28,128 bases of DNA from Oehlia diaphana (lineage: Eukaryota; Glomeromycota; Glomeromycetes; Glomerales; Glomeraceae), in contig QZLH01001546.1 of the NCBI GenBank assembly GCA_003833135.1, forward strand, positions 1 through 28,128, in the 5' to 3' direction. Positions 1 through 10,555 of this stretch are shown here, piece after piece (position 1 is the stretch's first letter; each line of letters opens with the position of its first letter). The notes under the pieces are model-generated. The model made no database searches. It was not told the DNA's origin and worked only from the letters and a program-made list of their open reading frames with translations. The position numbers and the translations under genes are program-made.

Positions 1-54
1 GAAAATGAGGAGGAAGAATTAGAAATAATTGATATAAATGAAGATGAAAATTAA
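1..54 (+). CDS. 3' end of a transposase ORF (pogo/Tigger-like), partial
   Basis: An open frame runs into the window and ends at TAA (52-54). The visible 17 residues are strongly acidic (ENEEEELEIIDINEDEN). Such acidic tails are common at the C-terminus of pogo/Tigger-type DDE transposases. The assignment rests mainly on the repeat-rich sequence that follows directly and looks like a transposon end. No catalytic domain is inside the window, so the family call is inference. Confidence 0.45.
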   Translation, partial: ENEEEELEIIDINEDEN

Positions 55-230
55 TTATTTTGCTTTACTTGCTTTATTTGTAAATGTTACTCTAATAAAT
101 AAATCATAGGTGCTTATTTTCGGGGGTGCTAATTTTCGGGAGTGCTTATTTTCAGTTTGTGCATGAAGTCGTGCAAAGTTTGGGGGGGTGCTTAATTTCG
201 GGGGGTGACTAATTTTGGAAAAATACGGTA
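1..230 (+). mobile_element. Right end of a pogo/Tigger-like DNA transposon
   Basis: After the acidic ORF tail come five imperfect copies of a 16-18 nt unit of the type GGTGCTTATTTTCGGG, at 109-124, 125-140, 141-155, 186-203 and 204-219. The stretch ends in AAAATACGGTA around 230, and AT-rich host sequence follows. Terminal and sub-terminal arrays of this kind are typical transposase binding sites, and a TA at the boundary fits the TA target of the Tc1/mariner/pogo superfamily. The left end is outside the window, so the terminal inverted repeat cannot be confirmed here. Confidence 0.55.
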
Positions 231-629
231 TTTATTTATTATATTTACTATTTTAAAAGTAAAAAATTATAAAATTGAAAAGTATTATTATACTATTTAC
301 ATTATATTAATAGTACTTTATGCATAATATTTTAAATACAAATATAAAGTCAAATTAATAGTTTAAAAAAATTCTTTTAGTAAATTGTTTATTGATAAAT
401 TAAAAAAGTAAAATAGAATGTAATTCTTTAATCAATTTATATTTTATGAGGCTATCATTTTGAGGGTGACACATAAAATTTATAAACAGATCCAATTTAT
501 AATCATAATCAAAATATCATTTTTTAAATAAATACAGTACATATGACAGTGATTTAATAATTTAATATCAAAAACAAAAAATATACAATTTAGATAATAA
601 AAAAAGAAATTTTTTGTATGTGACGTAAT
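231..629. other. Gene-free AT-rich spacer
   Basis: Very AT-rich DNA between the transposon end and the twinfilin stop codon. It must hold the 3' UTR and poly(A) region of the minus-strand twinfilin gene. I see no conserved coding segment or RNA gene in it. Confidence 0.6.
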
Positions 630-2302
630 CTATGTTCTAACAGCTCCTTTCCTTCCCGGTGGTTTAGGTCTAGAAAATGATTTTGGTGCAGTATCAATCA
701 CTGGATATAATTCTTCCAAAATGTATTCTTTAGTAAGTTCAGCAGGCTCATTCGTTTCCAGCTATATAAAGGTAATTCAATTAGTTATTGCTTTAATAGC
801 TAATAAAAAGCTTTTAAAAATTATTTACCTTTTTAGTGATCGTGATGTTGGCTTCACTTTCACCAAATGTAATCACGGAACCTCGACATGAAGAATATAG
901 CATGCGCTCTCGAATTTTTGAATTCTGGGGACAGATATATATAAAAACTAAAAAAAAAAATGAATGCTAATATAATTTATGACCAAATCATTAAAAATTT
1001 TATTAATAATTACTATTGGATCTAACGTCCTGTCCGTTATGCGTATGCTGATATACGTAAAAAGCAAATCTTGGAGAGTCGGTAGGAAAAGAGCTTGAAA
1101 GGTCGTTAATATCGATCTTTCTGGCTTCATCAAGTTCGATCTTTTCTTTATCAGTATCCAATGACTATAAGTGAATCAACATATAAAACAGGTTATAATC
1201 ATCACAAAATCCTTGAAATATCAAGAATATAATGACACTTACTAGTTTAACAAAATTATTTGTTAAATCAGATTGTTGCAAACCTTGTATAGCTTGCACT
1301 GCTTCATCAGACATTGGAAAAGAAATTCCCGCAGCATGAGATTTACGTGCCGAATAACTAAATGCATTCGCGCTAGCCTGTCATATAATAAAAGAAAACT
1401 TAAAACAGTTGAAAATAATTAAAAATTAAGTCAAACATCTTTACTTCGGCAATTTTCACTTCGGCTAATTCCTTCTCGCGTGCTGTTAATGGCGCTTCGG
1501 CATCCTGATGTTTTTTATGCTTTTGATATCCTTCTAGTGTAAATTCAGACTATATATAATATAAATAGTAAAGATAAATAATAAATAAAATGTCATCATA
1601 GGTTACAGGCTGGAAGGATTTAAGAATATTTAACTCACTACTGTAGTACCATACATAGAATCAACAAAGTGAGTATCTCCTAACTCTTTTGATAAAGTCG
1701 CACGTGTCGACGCATACAACATTTTATCTCTGACCTAAATTACAATTCGAAAACTGTTAAAAGAACATGAATAAATTTTATAAAAATAGAAATTATTATT
1801 TCGAAATACCTTAGCGAGATCAGGAACGTAGGCCATAAACAACCATTCATAGTCTTCTGTTAAAGATTTTGAATCAAGTCGATAAAGAATGTAGCAAGGC
1901 ACCTTCTCTTCTAAGAATTCACTAACTCCCGCAAAGTCTATTGAATGATCATCACAATTTAAGAATAAGAACAATAATTAACAACAAAGTTCAGAATTAT
2001 TACCAGAATCCGAGTTGCCAGAAATATCCTTTGTACCGTTCGGAACTAGTGATTCTATTAGAGTAATTGAATAAATACGCGCAATTATTGCTCATATTTA
2101 AAAAACATATGATGTAAAAATACTCAAAAAACTACCATTAACAATTGATACGCGAATAATTCTTATATTAACGGCATTTGCAAATAAGTCCGCGAGCTCT
2201 TGCGAAACTAAAAGAAATAAGAAAATAACTCGTCACATAGTGATAAATATTTATCTAATAACTTGATAAGTACTAACCTCGAATTCCAGATTGGTGAGAC
2301 AT
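630..2302 (-). CDS. TWF1: Twinfilin (actin monomer-binding, two ADF-H domains)
   Basis: Ten exons on the minus strand: 2302-2278, 2207-2136, 2054-2004, 1937-1810, 1734-1639, 1549-1445, 1377-1243, 1164-1014, 947-829 and 761-630. They total 1014 nt, or 337 aa, the normal twinfilin length (about 330-350). Conserved landmarks are the start [17 protein letters not shown] in the first ADF-homology domain, [12 protein letters not shown] with [10 protein letters not shown] in the second, and the basic tail [10 protein letters not shown], which in the family binds capping protein and membrane lipid. Twinfilin sequesters ADP-actin monomers and promotes filament turnover with capping protein in the cytoplasmic cortex. 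All introns have GT-AG ends and phases join without shifts. Exon 9 starts after a T-rich tract ending at 948, which restores the conserved segment before [10 protein letters not shown]. It is divergent from the next gene, with 205 bp between the start codons. Confidence 0.95.
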
Positions 2303-2507
2303 TTTGAAAGTAAAATATTAAAGCACCGCTTCGAGTTTTGTCTAAAAGAAAATGATCTGTGCGACACGACCCTTGGCAGCGTTGCGTTGATTTCCTGATT
2401 TGGCTATATTAAAGATCCTATTTTTTATTGGTTAATAAAGTAAATAATTTGAAATGACTCATGTCGTGACTTGGTTGATTCTTTTACAGCGTGAAATCTA
2501 AATCTAA
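2303..2507. promoter_or_regulatory. Shared divergent promoter region, twinfilin and the 2508 gene
   Basis: The 205 bp lie between two start codons that point away from each other, so both promoters must be here. A T-rich tract ending in TTTTACAG (2482-2489), just before the plus-strand start, looks like a splice acceptor. This suggests a 5' UTR intron in the plus-strand gene. No clear TATA box stands out in this AT-rich DNA. Confidence 0.6.
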
Positions 2508-4821
2508 ATGCCAGCTACTATTCAGATCCCAAAAGGTATGAAAGTTTTAACCTTTGTAAATATACCATTTCTTAATTGCTGTCACATTATTTTGTAAAAC
2601 CATCTTCCTCGAACCAATCGGCAGACCGTATATCTCACACCCCTTGTTAGATGTGTTTGTCAGGCTTAAGCCTGCAACCGATGGAACTTCCATTCAGGGC
2701 ATCTTATTCGGTCAACGTGAAGAATGTCTAGATCGTGGATTAGTTATACACGTGAAGGTCGGTGTTTATAATTTGTAGAAGTTTGAGACGTGTCCTAAAT
2801 TTCTTTTATACTTTTTTTTTAAAACTATTAGGGATTTTATCCTTATAAAGCCAATTTGCAAGATCTTGATTGTACGGTTGCAAAGTTAATGAACTGGAAG
2901 GGTCAAACAGTACTTGGCTGGTTTGCAGTGAGTTTCACGTTATATTGTAAATTATATTTTACTGTATTGCGTTTTCGAACTTTAATCATCTTGTTAGGCT
3001 CCTGGATCAGACATAACATCACGTTTTGAAACAGCACGTATAGCTTCGGCATATTTCCGCACTATACAGACATCAATGCTGAAAGTAATTGTCTGTAATT
3101 TTCTCGGTCAGCATACAGGTAACAAAAGTTATCAATTATTAATCAGCTTATAGGCTTATTTATATGACTTATCAGTTATCAACGGTTTGTTTATACACAT
3201 TATAATTTAGAAGAGAGTGAGGGAGAAGAAATCGTTCAAATGATTGTTCGAGAAGCATGCGCCTTATTTCAAGACCTTATAGGATTTGTTGTTCAAAGAT
3301 TATCTAAAATACCGAATACAATGACTTCTACTACAATTATGGACACGGATTCGACGACGAGTCAAGCATTTTTCTCGGCGCCAACATTTAATGAAGTATT
3401 GAGCCAATTTCAGAGCATAAATCAAGAAACGAAGAGTGATATTACGGAAATGAACATTATGCAAGGATTAATAAATGGAATACCATCCATTAATGGTTCG
3501 GGACATAATGGTAATTCAATAAATAATAATTTTAGGATAATGGATGATATGGAAGATGAAGATGATGATCTAGGAGAACTTTTCTCACCATGGGGAAATG
3601 GTCAAGAACTGGCGAATAAGAAACTAAGAACTAGGAGAGCTAGTACCACGGATATTGCCGATGGTCCATTGAGAAGAAACTTTGCAAATATCCCGGAATT
3701 TTTAGATGATATCCCTAAAAAAAGAAAAGGATTTGATATGGATAATAGTAATAGAAACACGGTAAAAAAGGTACTTATATTTAAATTTACATTTTGCTGA
3801 GTTTTTTATCAAATCCTAATTTGTCATTATTAATTACCTCAGGCAAAAACTCCCGTCAGTACTATTACAAACGTGATTCCAGCGCCATTCAAAGTAATTC
3901 CCGGTCAAGCTTCAGAGTATTTTCAACAAGTTCACAGCGAAGACAAGTATGAGTTAAATTTTAAATTAAAATTATATTCATTATTTAGTGAAATTTTATC
4001 CTTTTTCCTCATGTCCTTCTAATTAATTTAGTATACATTATTCTTCTGATTTTGACGAGTCTTTAATGACTCCTTACACCGCCTCATTCTTTGCTCCAAT
4101 CAATTTTGGACAACCATCTTCGTCTCCTATAACTACTTTTGCCCAACACCGAATAACGTCCGCTTATGACGCGATATCTCATCATATTAATTCACATACT
4201 CGAGAAAAAATTTCTCGGTATGAAAAATCATGCCATGAGTACGAGTTGTTGTTGGAAATACTTGAAGCGTTAGACGGTGTTGGTGATGAAGTGGCTCTTG
4301 CAAAAAAATTGGAAAAATGGACAGAAGATGCTGAGGAGGATGAAGAAGATTTTGAAGAGGTATTAATAACTGATACTCGCGCTGCAAGTGAACCTAGATC
4401 AGAGGAAGTAGACATAGAGAGTTCTGATAGTGAACCTCAAGAATCCAATAGTGATAATGATCGAGAAAATGAAAATCCTGCCGACATGTTACCACAGATA
4501 AAAGTGACTTCAATCAAATGTTGTGTAAATAATGAGAACAAAAGCGAAGATGGAGAAATGGACGATGAAACTCCATTAAATAATAATAATAATGGAATTG
4601 TTAACGGCGAGGTAAGTTCGTCTTCTTCTATGGAGGAGGGCGAAATTGAGGATGAACAAGAATCTGGCGTTACATGGCAATTCCAGAATTGTAGTGAAAA
4701 TAAAAAAAGTGATGATTTATCATCATCTCTTTTTCGTAACAAAAATCTCAAATCTGAATCTTTTAATTTGGAAATTGGTAATGCAGGGGACAATAGTCCT
4801 GGATGGGCGTGGGATGACTAA
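2508..4821 (+). CDS. Uncharacterised protein of about 610 aa, possible degenerate MPN-like N-terminus; frame problem near the start
   Basis: Exons read as 2508-2535, 2625-2757, 2832-2927, 2998-3118, 3211-3770, 3843-3946 and 4032-4821. I do not recognise the family with certainty. Residues about 10-125 have the strand/helix layout of an MPN fold: ISHPLLDVFVRLK, GILFGQ, then VLGWF followed by SDIT, like the VGWYxTG segment of non-catalytic MPN proteins. The JAMM His-x-His motif is absent. The rest is Asn/Ser-rich with acidic runs (DDMEDEDDD), a basic patch KKRKG, a helical segment near EKISRYEKSCHEYELLLEILEAL and a long acidic tail that ends in GWAWDD. The frame of exons 2-7 is consistent, but exon 1 joins it one base out: the phase-1 donor at 2536 and the acceptor at 2624 lead to TAG within nine codons. 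The gene is clear; the MPN idea is weak inference. Confidence 0.8.
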
Positions 4822-6171
4822 GAAATTGAGAATTAGTTTGTGAATGAATGTTATTGATAGTAATATTATAATTATTTTTCATTTTTTTATATTCGTATTT
4901 ATAACTTGTTTGTATTTTGCTTATACAAAATGCGAATTTATTTTTTTTTTACTATTTTATTTTATTGAACGAACCTCATCTTAATTTTACCTTGACATTT
5001 ATTTTACATCAATAGAATTCTTTGGTAACCCTAGCACATGTATGCTTTTTGTTATCAGAATTTCCGAAATAACAAATAATACGATAATACATATAATAAT
5101 AATAATAAATAACCAAGACCAAAGAACCAAAGGATTTTTTTCTATTGGAACAAATGAATATGGATATTACTGTGTTTGATTGTGTTGCGAAGAAATTTAA
5201 TTTTTCATTGTATGTTTATATAATGGGTTATTGATGTTACTGATGTTATTATTATTTTATGGTAAGTGATATTTCACTCTACAAATGCAAAGGTTTTGCG
5301 AATTTCGTTTTTATTAACGGTAATGTTTAGTTTTATTGTCAACGGTAGTAATTTTATGAATCTAATTTGGAAGCACTTTCTGAATGAAATTGTTTCCTTT
5401 ATTTAACATGATAACTGTAATAAAAATAGATGCGTTAACATAACAATTCCCAGTTTTCCTGATGTTAAGAATTAAGAGTTATAATTTTGAACCTTATAGA
5501 TTACTGTAGTTTCTTAGTTCTTACGTTAGGAACATATATCATATCGCACAATTTCATCAGCCAATAATTATCCTCTTAAAGTAATAAATGTATAAAGATT
5601 TAAATTCTGTCAAATTATGTTTAGACGAATTTCTTAGTATCATCCACTTATTCACAAATGAAATGTAAAAATATAGATTAAATACGATTATAAGTGCCTT
5701 CGACAAGTTGTAACCAAAATCATTTATAATTAAAGAACAAACTTAATCAAACAAAAAGGCCAATTAATTTCCTTAGAGGATGTAGAATTAATCATTATCT
5801 ACTATCTAGTACTTGCGGTAAATATGAACAGTTCAATTTGTGAGAAATTCAAAGATTGATTATTCAATGCGAGTCAAGTCTTGATTACGAAAAAAAACGT
5901 CGGACTGAGTAGAGCAGAATTTGACTACGCGTACTTATTTCATATATTGTAAACAATTTTTCTTAAAAAACTTCCAGGGTCAGTTTTTAGATTAGCATAC
6001 AAATTCAAATCAATAGCAAATTAGGGTTTCAATCCAAATTCGGACTAATCATTCAATTCAATTATTCAATTATTTCATCCAGATTCCAGAGTTGTTAAAT
6101 AATCTCAAGGATCCTAGGGGAATAAGGGGATCAGTTTAGATTTCCATACCTGTAAGTCTATCGTTGAAAGC
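4822..6171. other. Long gene-poor spacer
   Basis: AT-rich DNA following the 3' end of the 2508 gene. It holds only very short ORFs (for example 24 codons from 5160) with no recognisable protein. A run of ATAAT repeats lies near 5085-5110. No tRNA, snRNA or transposon signature was found. Confidence 0.55.
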
Positions 6172-6311
6172 ATGTACATGGGCAGTTCGATGAACCGGAC
6201 TTTTCGAAAAATAAAGAAATCAGGCAGGCGGATCTTCAATAGACCCGGTGGAACCTTCGAAAGACCGAAGTAGGAAATTATATTTTCGATGTATCGGGAG
6301 ACTGCCCGTGA
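6172..6311. other. Relatively GC-rich, foldable segment; candidate structured RNA or short ORF
   Basis: This segment stands out from the AT-rich surroundings. CATGGGCAGT (6177-6186) pairs with ACTGCCCGTG (6301-6310) as a ten-pair stem with one G-U, enclosing about 115 nt. Inside, CTTCG and CGAAG flank a 6-nt loop around 6256-6271. The same stretch also holds a small ORF starting ATG TAC ATG at 6172 (33 codons, basic, ends at TAG before 6275). No known RNA family signature was recognised (no tRNA, SRP, RNase P or spliceosomal core). The strand is unknown. Confidence 0.3.
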
Positions 6312-6490
6312 GTTGAAATAAAATTATTATACTATAATAATCCGTTCCATACCCAACTCCAGTATTAAAAATTTATTTTCCGATAACATTATTAATAGAA
6401 TTTGTCATCATTTTGTTTTTCGGGCACAGTAACATTTACATTAATAATATTATAACTTACTTACCTAATTAGTCAATCAAATAATGAAAT

Positions 6491-7307
6491 ATGTTAACCA
6501 AAAGATCTGATCTGCATTTTGTTTTAATATTCCGTCATTTATTTAATGACCGTTTCTGTCCAAAAAATTTCCTGCTAAAAAAACTAATGATGTGTTCTAT
6601 CGCTGATAATAATTATACTTCAGAGTTATTAAATGACACTGAAAATGTATTGGCTAATTCTATGATTATAAACTCTTCACCGTCAATATATTTTCCATTA
6701 ACAGAAAACGACCGTAAATCTTTTAAAAATTTAAAGACCGGTAGAATTATAACAGAATTTCAATTTAAAGTATTTGATCTTTGTTCTCAGGTAACGAATA
6801 TTAACTAACTCACATTTTCATAATGTTGTTATGATTTAATCTAATTAAGACCTCGATCAACTGTTGATTTTCTTTTATTGTGAATCCAATTTAGATTCCT
6901 GAAGGTAATATAATTTATATATTTTGAAATAAATTTTTATTTTTTTACTAACCTTTTTTTCCCTTAAAAAAGGGTATGTTTCAACATATAAGTCACTGGC
7001 AACAGCTCTATCATCATCACCACGTGCGGTTGGGAATGCACTCCGTGTTAATCCTTTTGCTCCTTCACCGATACCATGTCACCGCGTTATTGCCTCTAAT
7101 TTCTTTATTGGTGGTTTTGATGGTGAATGGTTTGGTAGAGATAAAAAGGGAAAAGTTTGTGATCAAGATGATAATAAGAATAAAAATGAAAAAATCAATT
7201 CTAAATTAGAAAGATTAGCTAAAGAAGGAGTTTTTTTTGATAATGAAGGTTGGTTAATTGAATCGCAAAGATCTTCTCACATTTTTAATAATTTTAGTCA
7301 AAATTAA
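6491..7307 (+). CDS. MGT1: O6-alkylguanine-DNA alkyltransferase (MGMT/Ogt family)
   Basis: Three exons: 6491-6790, a 10-nt micro-exon 6895-6904 and 6973-7307, giving 214 aa. The enzyme repairs O6-alkylguanine by moving the alkyl group to its own cysteine in one irreversible step. The active-site motif PCHRV is present with Cys139, preceded by the helix-turn-helix segment AVGNALRVNP (Arg-finger region, residues 122-131) and by IPEGYVSTYKSLA. A GGFDGEWFG stretch follows, then a Lys/Asp/Asn-rich insertion. The C-terminus ends in a recognisable EGVFFDNEGWLIE segment. The N-terminal 75 residues are not conserved, so the start may instead be one of the later in-frame ATGs (MMCSIADN). The gene converges on NEDD1. 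Confidence 0.92.
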
Positions 7308-7561
7308 AAAACAACCATTGCAGAATAAATAACAATAAAGTCTGTTATCTAAACATTTTTTTTTTTTTATTGCGATTTTGTTCTTTTCTATTCGGTTTCT
7401 TTTTTTTTAAAAAAAAATTAATTATTATTAAATGTTCTAGAAAATATGAAAGTAATTTGAATAAAATTATCCATGATTCTCGGCTCCTTTTTGGCCCTTT
7501 ATTATACACAAATGTATTTTCAAATTCAAAATATATCATTTACTTTGATCTACTCTGTAAT
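7308..7561. terminator. Convergent 3' region, MGMT and NEDD1
   Basis: 254 bp lie between two facing stop codons, so both transcripts end and are polyadenylated here. AATAAATAACAATAAAG (7325-7341) is a plausible poly(A) signal for the plus-strand gene. Long A and T tracts fill the rest. Confidence 0.5.
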
Positions 7562-10228
7562 TTACAATTTCATTCTTAGCCGTTGATTTTCTTCACGAAG
7601 TCGTTCAACTTCTTCTCGTAATGACATTGTTTCTCCACAATATTTTAGAAACATCATTTCCATTTCCGTCTGTAAAAAACAAGGATTAGAATATTATAAA
7701 TATAATTATAATAATCTTCAAAATAAAGATACCTTTTGAATATGGAACTGTCGTAACAATTCCAAATGCATATTTTGTATATCGTTTCGTAATGATATCC
7801 GAAAATCTTGCAAACATTCATCAACAACGCTTCCAATAACTTGAAGTTGAAAGCTTGTTGCTGTGCCTGTTGTACTATTATTACTATTATTACTATTGGA
7901 AGTGGATGTGTCAAGATTTTTATCAACGATAGTAGTCCCATTAGGAATTATGTTATCAATATTACTATCACTATTGGAAGTAACGGTATCGATTTTCTCA
8001 TTAATTATAGCAGTCCCATTATTATTCATGTTATTAGCATTACTACTACCAGCAGTAACAGCGGAGACAATATTTTCATTAGTTATAGTTGTCCCGTTAT
8101 GATTTATATGATTAATTTTACCGTTACTTGCGGAAGCAGTGGTGTCATTTTTGTTAGGAATTGATTCAAGATCCATAAAAGCCACCCGTTTCTTTGGATT
8201 TGTTGTATCCGGCAAAATAGAATCACCATTTCCAATTATCGGTAACTTTTGCACTTCATTTATTGCTTCTCCGACTTTATTGACTAAACGTGCTTTCAGG
8301 TTATCTATTATACCTGAACTTATTATATCGCTTTTGACTGGCGATGGAATTTTCGTAATATATTTATTTGTTGTTTTATTTGTAGCTTTTACATCATTCA
8401 CAACACTATCTTCAACCGAATCCTTAATCGGCGAAAACATATCCATGTAATTCTTTTCCTTTGATTCACTAGATGCTGGAGGAGATGGCGTTGGCGAAGC
8501 TTTTGTTGATCTGTTAGGGGAAACGAGAATTGTTTCTTTTGATGATGTTCTAACATGACCGCTTTTGTTCCTACTCAAAGTAGGGCGTCGCACAGATACA
8601 CGTTCTTTCTCCTAATATAATTTTAAACCGTGAATATTGATGTTTTTTGAAAAATTAGCTCTAGTAAATTATGGATTTACCTGAAATTGCAAACATTGAA
8701 TGGGATGAGGCTCGTGCCCATATAATGTACACATAGCTTTGTTGTATGAACGTAAGTCATATATTAAAATCTTACCTATTGCAAAAAAAAACAAAAATAA
8801 AAATAAAAATAAATTAAAAATAAATCAATTATAAAATAAGCATATAGATGACAAATAAATTAAAATTTTGCAAATATCAACAAGTACCTACCTTGCAGCG
8901 TACCGGCTGCTATAGTGACACAGTCCGCCCTAAAAGCCAAAGCCGTTAAAGGCGAATCTGTGTGTATATTTTTCAGACTCCTTTATTTTTATAATAAAGT
9001 TTAAGTATTAATAATTCTACACCAGAAAGAAATTACAAATGTTCAGGGCCATTCATGCTAACTCAATATTGAAAATGATTAATTCATTTACATACTCTTT
9101 TTTGCTAACATCATATAAAACAATACGTTTATCCATTCCTGCACTTATCAACAAATGTTGATTGGAAGGAGAAAAAGCTATTCCCTTAATCTCTGAATGA
9201 TGGGCTTTTTCATATGTCTGTATTGCTGTTGTAGATACACCAGTATCCCATAGTCGTAACGATCCATCATCACCTCCAGCAGCCAAAAGACCTCGTTTGA
9301 CATAAGAATATTGCAAAACATTTATTGGCTAAGGCAATATAATATTGTTAATTAATGATGATTAAAATAAAATTTAAATTTAAATAATTAAATAAAATAA
9401 ATAGCAATTTAACACACTTGTTTCGTCAATACAGTCAAATTATTACATGTATTTGATTTTTGACGATTGTGAATAATGATATTTCCATTTAAGGCAGAAC
9501 TAGCCACGATGGATTCATCCAAATTCAAGTCGATACATGTTATAGTACTTCGATGACCCTAATATATTGTAAATACGATTAACAAGGTTAAATTATTTGA
9601 TATTTAAATAAATTACTATGGACTTACTTTAAAAGGTTCAATAAAAGTTGATTCCTTACGATCCCAAACGTTAACAATTTTATCGGACCCTCCGAATAAA
9701 ATATATTGTGATTTATTTAGGAATCGGAGTGCATTAATATCTGCATAATCATTCTAATAATATATAAGTAATTAGATATTAACGATTAGAAAGAGATAAA
9801 TTTTTAAATTGAATAAAAACGTTACCGATTCATTATCGTTTGATAATATTGTTTCTATAAGTGTTCCTTGCGAATTATGCATTGTAAGAGTTCCATCATT
9901 CCCTGCCACGGCCAATAATTGGTCTAAAATAGAGAATTTTATTAACCTATAATAATTTTACATATCTTTATCCCATCATATAGTATAGCCTTGTATCGAT
10001 AATTTAGATCGATTTATAAAATATTATAAAAGTCTTACTATCGTGACTCCAACGAGCTACATTAACGGCAGTTAAAGTATTATTAGGTGTAAACGAAGCA
10101 ACCTCGGCACCGAGCAAGTGTTCCGGAATAGCTTTCGAAGTCTCGATTTCATTAGAGTTCTTATCCCTCGACATTAAATCCCATATTTTAATATTAGTTG
10201 ATGCCGAAACTAATAAATTGGTTGGCAT
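7562..10228 (-). CDS. NEDD1: NEDD1-like gamma-tubulin ring complex targeting WD40 protein
   Basis: Nine exons: 10228-10039, 9923-9826, 9753-9628, 9558-9418, 9328-9096, 8980-8892, 8775-8681, 8611-7733 and 7669-7562, totalling 1959 nt (652 aa; human NEDD1 is 660). Residues 1 to about 325 form a WD40 propeller (IKIWDL, IVNVWDR, LRLWDT, AGMDKRIVLYD). A low-complexity linker follows with the NEDD1-type motif MDMFSPI (near 380). The C-terminus matches the family's gamma-tubulin-binding helix region: CLQDFRISLRND, LELLRQFHIQ, then EEVERLREENQRLR. NEDD1 recruits the gamma-tubulin ring complex to microtubule organising centres. All joins keep frame; one donor (9095) is the fungal GTATGT. The linker carries three degenerate 25-28 residue repeats. 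Confidence 0.93.
7863..8130 (-). repeat. Degenerate intragenic tandem repeat in NEDD1
   Basis: The NEDD1 linker contains three related blocks, each starting with a variant of NGTTI (NGTTITNEN, NGTAIINEK, NGTTIVDKN) and followed by a Ser/Asn-rich stretch. The unit is about 75-84 nt. It looks like an old coding minisatellite in a disordered region, and copy number may vary between strains. Confidence 0.65.
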
Positions 10229-10547
10229 TTTTATAGTAGTCAAAAATATAAAATATACAAAAAAAAACACTCCTTATTATAGAAAAATAAACAAAAAAGG
10301 TAAAAAAATATAATTGTTCTTTTAAAGAAGAAAGAAATGTGTGAAATGCTTATATTTTGGTTTTTTATTATTAAAAATTTTTTAATACGCGAAAAGGTAT
10401 CTAGGTACTTATATAGTAGATGTTTTTCGTATATAACGCGGTCTGATACACAATATGCTCAAACGGTATACAGTATAAGCACATAAGAGGCTAGGATTAT
10501 GTACATAATCACGTGATAATTCTAAATCTATTGTACTAATTCTAAAT
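10229..10547. other. Intergenic region, NEDD1 promoter
   Basis: 319 bp between the stop codon of the peptidyl-tRNA hydrolase gene and the start of NEDD1, both on the minus strand. It should contain the NEDD1 promoter (near 10229-10400) and the 3' end of the upstream gene. One CACGTGA E-box-like site lies at 10510-10516. Nothing else is recognisable. Confidence 0.5.
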
Positions 10548-10555
10548 CTATTGTA
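10517..10555 (-). repeat. 19-bp tandem repeat over the PTH stop codon
   Basis: The 19 bp TAATTCTAAATCTATTGTA occur twice with a 20-bp period (10517-10535 and 10537-10555). The right-hand copy contains the TAG stop (10550-10548) and the last codons of the peptidyl-tRNA hydrolase gene. The left-hand copy is therefore a duplicate of the gene end in the 3' UTR. Confidence 0.85.

Noticed and set aside
5990..6010. AGATTAGCAT, as found in U6 snRNA
   Set aside because: Only ten bases match; the ACAGAGA box and the rest of U6 are absent.
6180..6200. tRNA-like GTTCGA motif
   Set aside because: No acceptor, D or anticodon arm can be folded around it; the same holds for the GTTCGA at 24402.
6976..7209. 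77-codon plus-strand ORF in the alkyltransferase exon
   Set aside because: It is another frame over exon 3. The frame with PCHRV and the rest of the family signature is the real one.
7808..8450. Plus-strand ORFs opposite NEDD1 exon 8
   Set aside because: They are shadows of the Asn/Thr/Ser-rich repeat region and lack conserved features.
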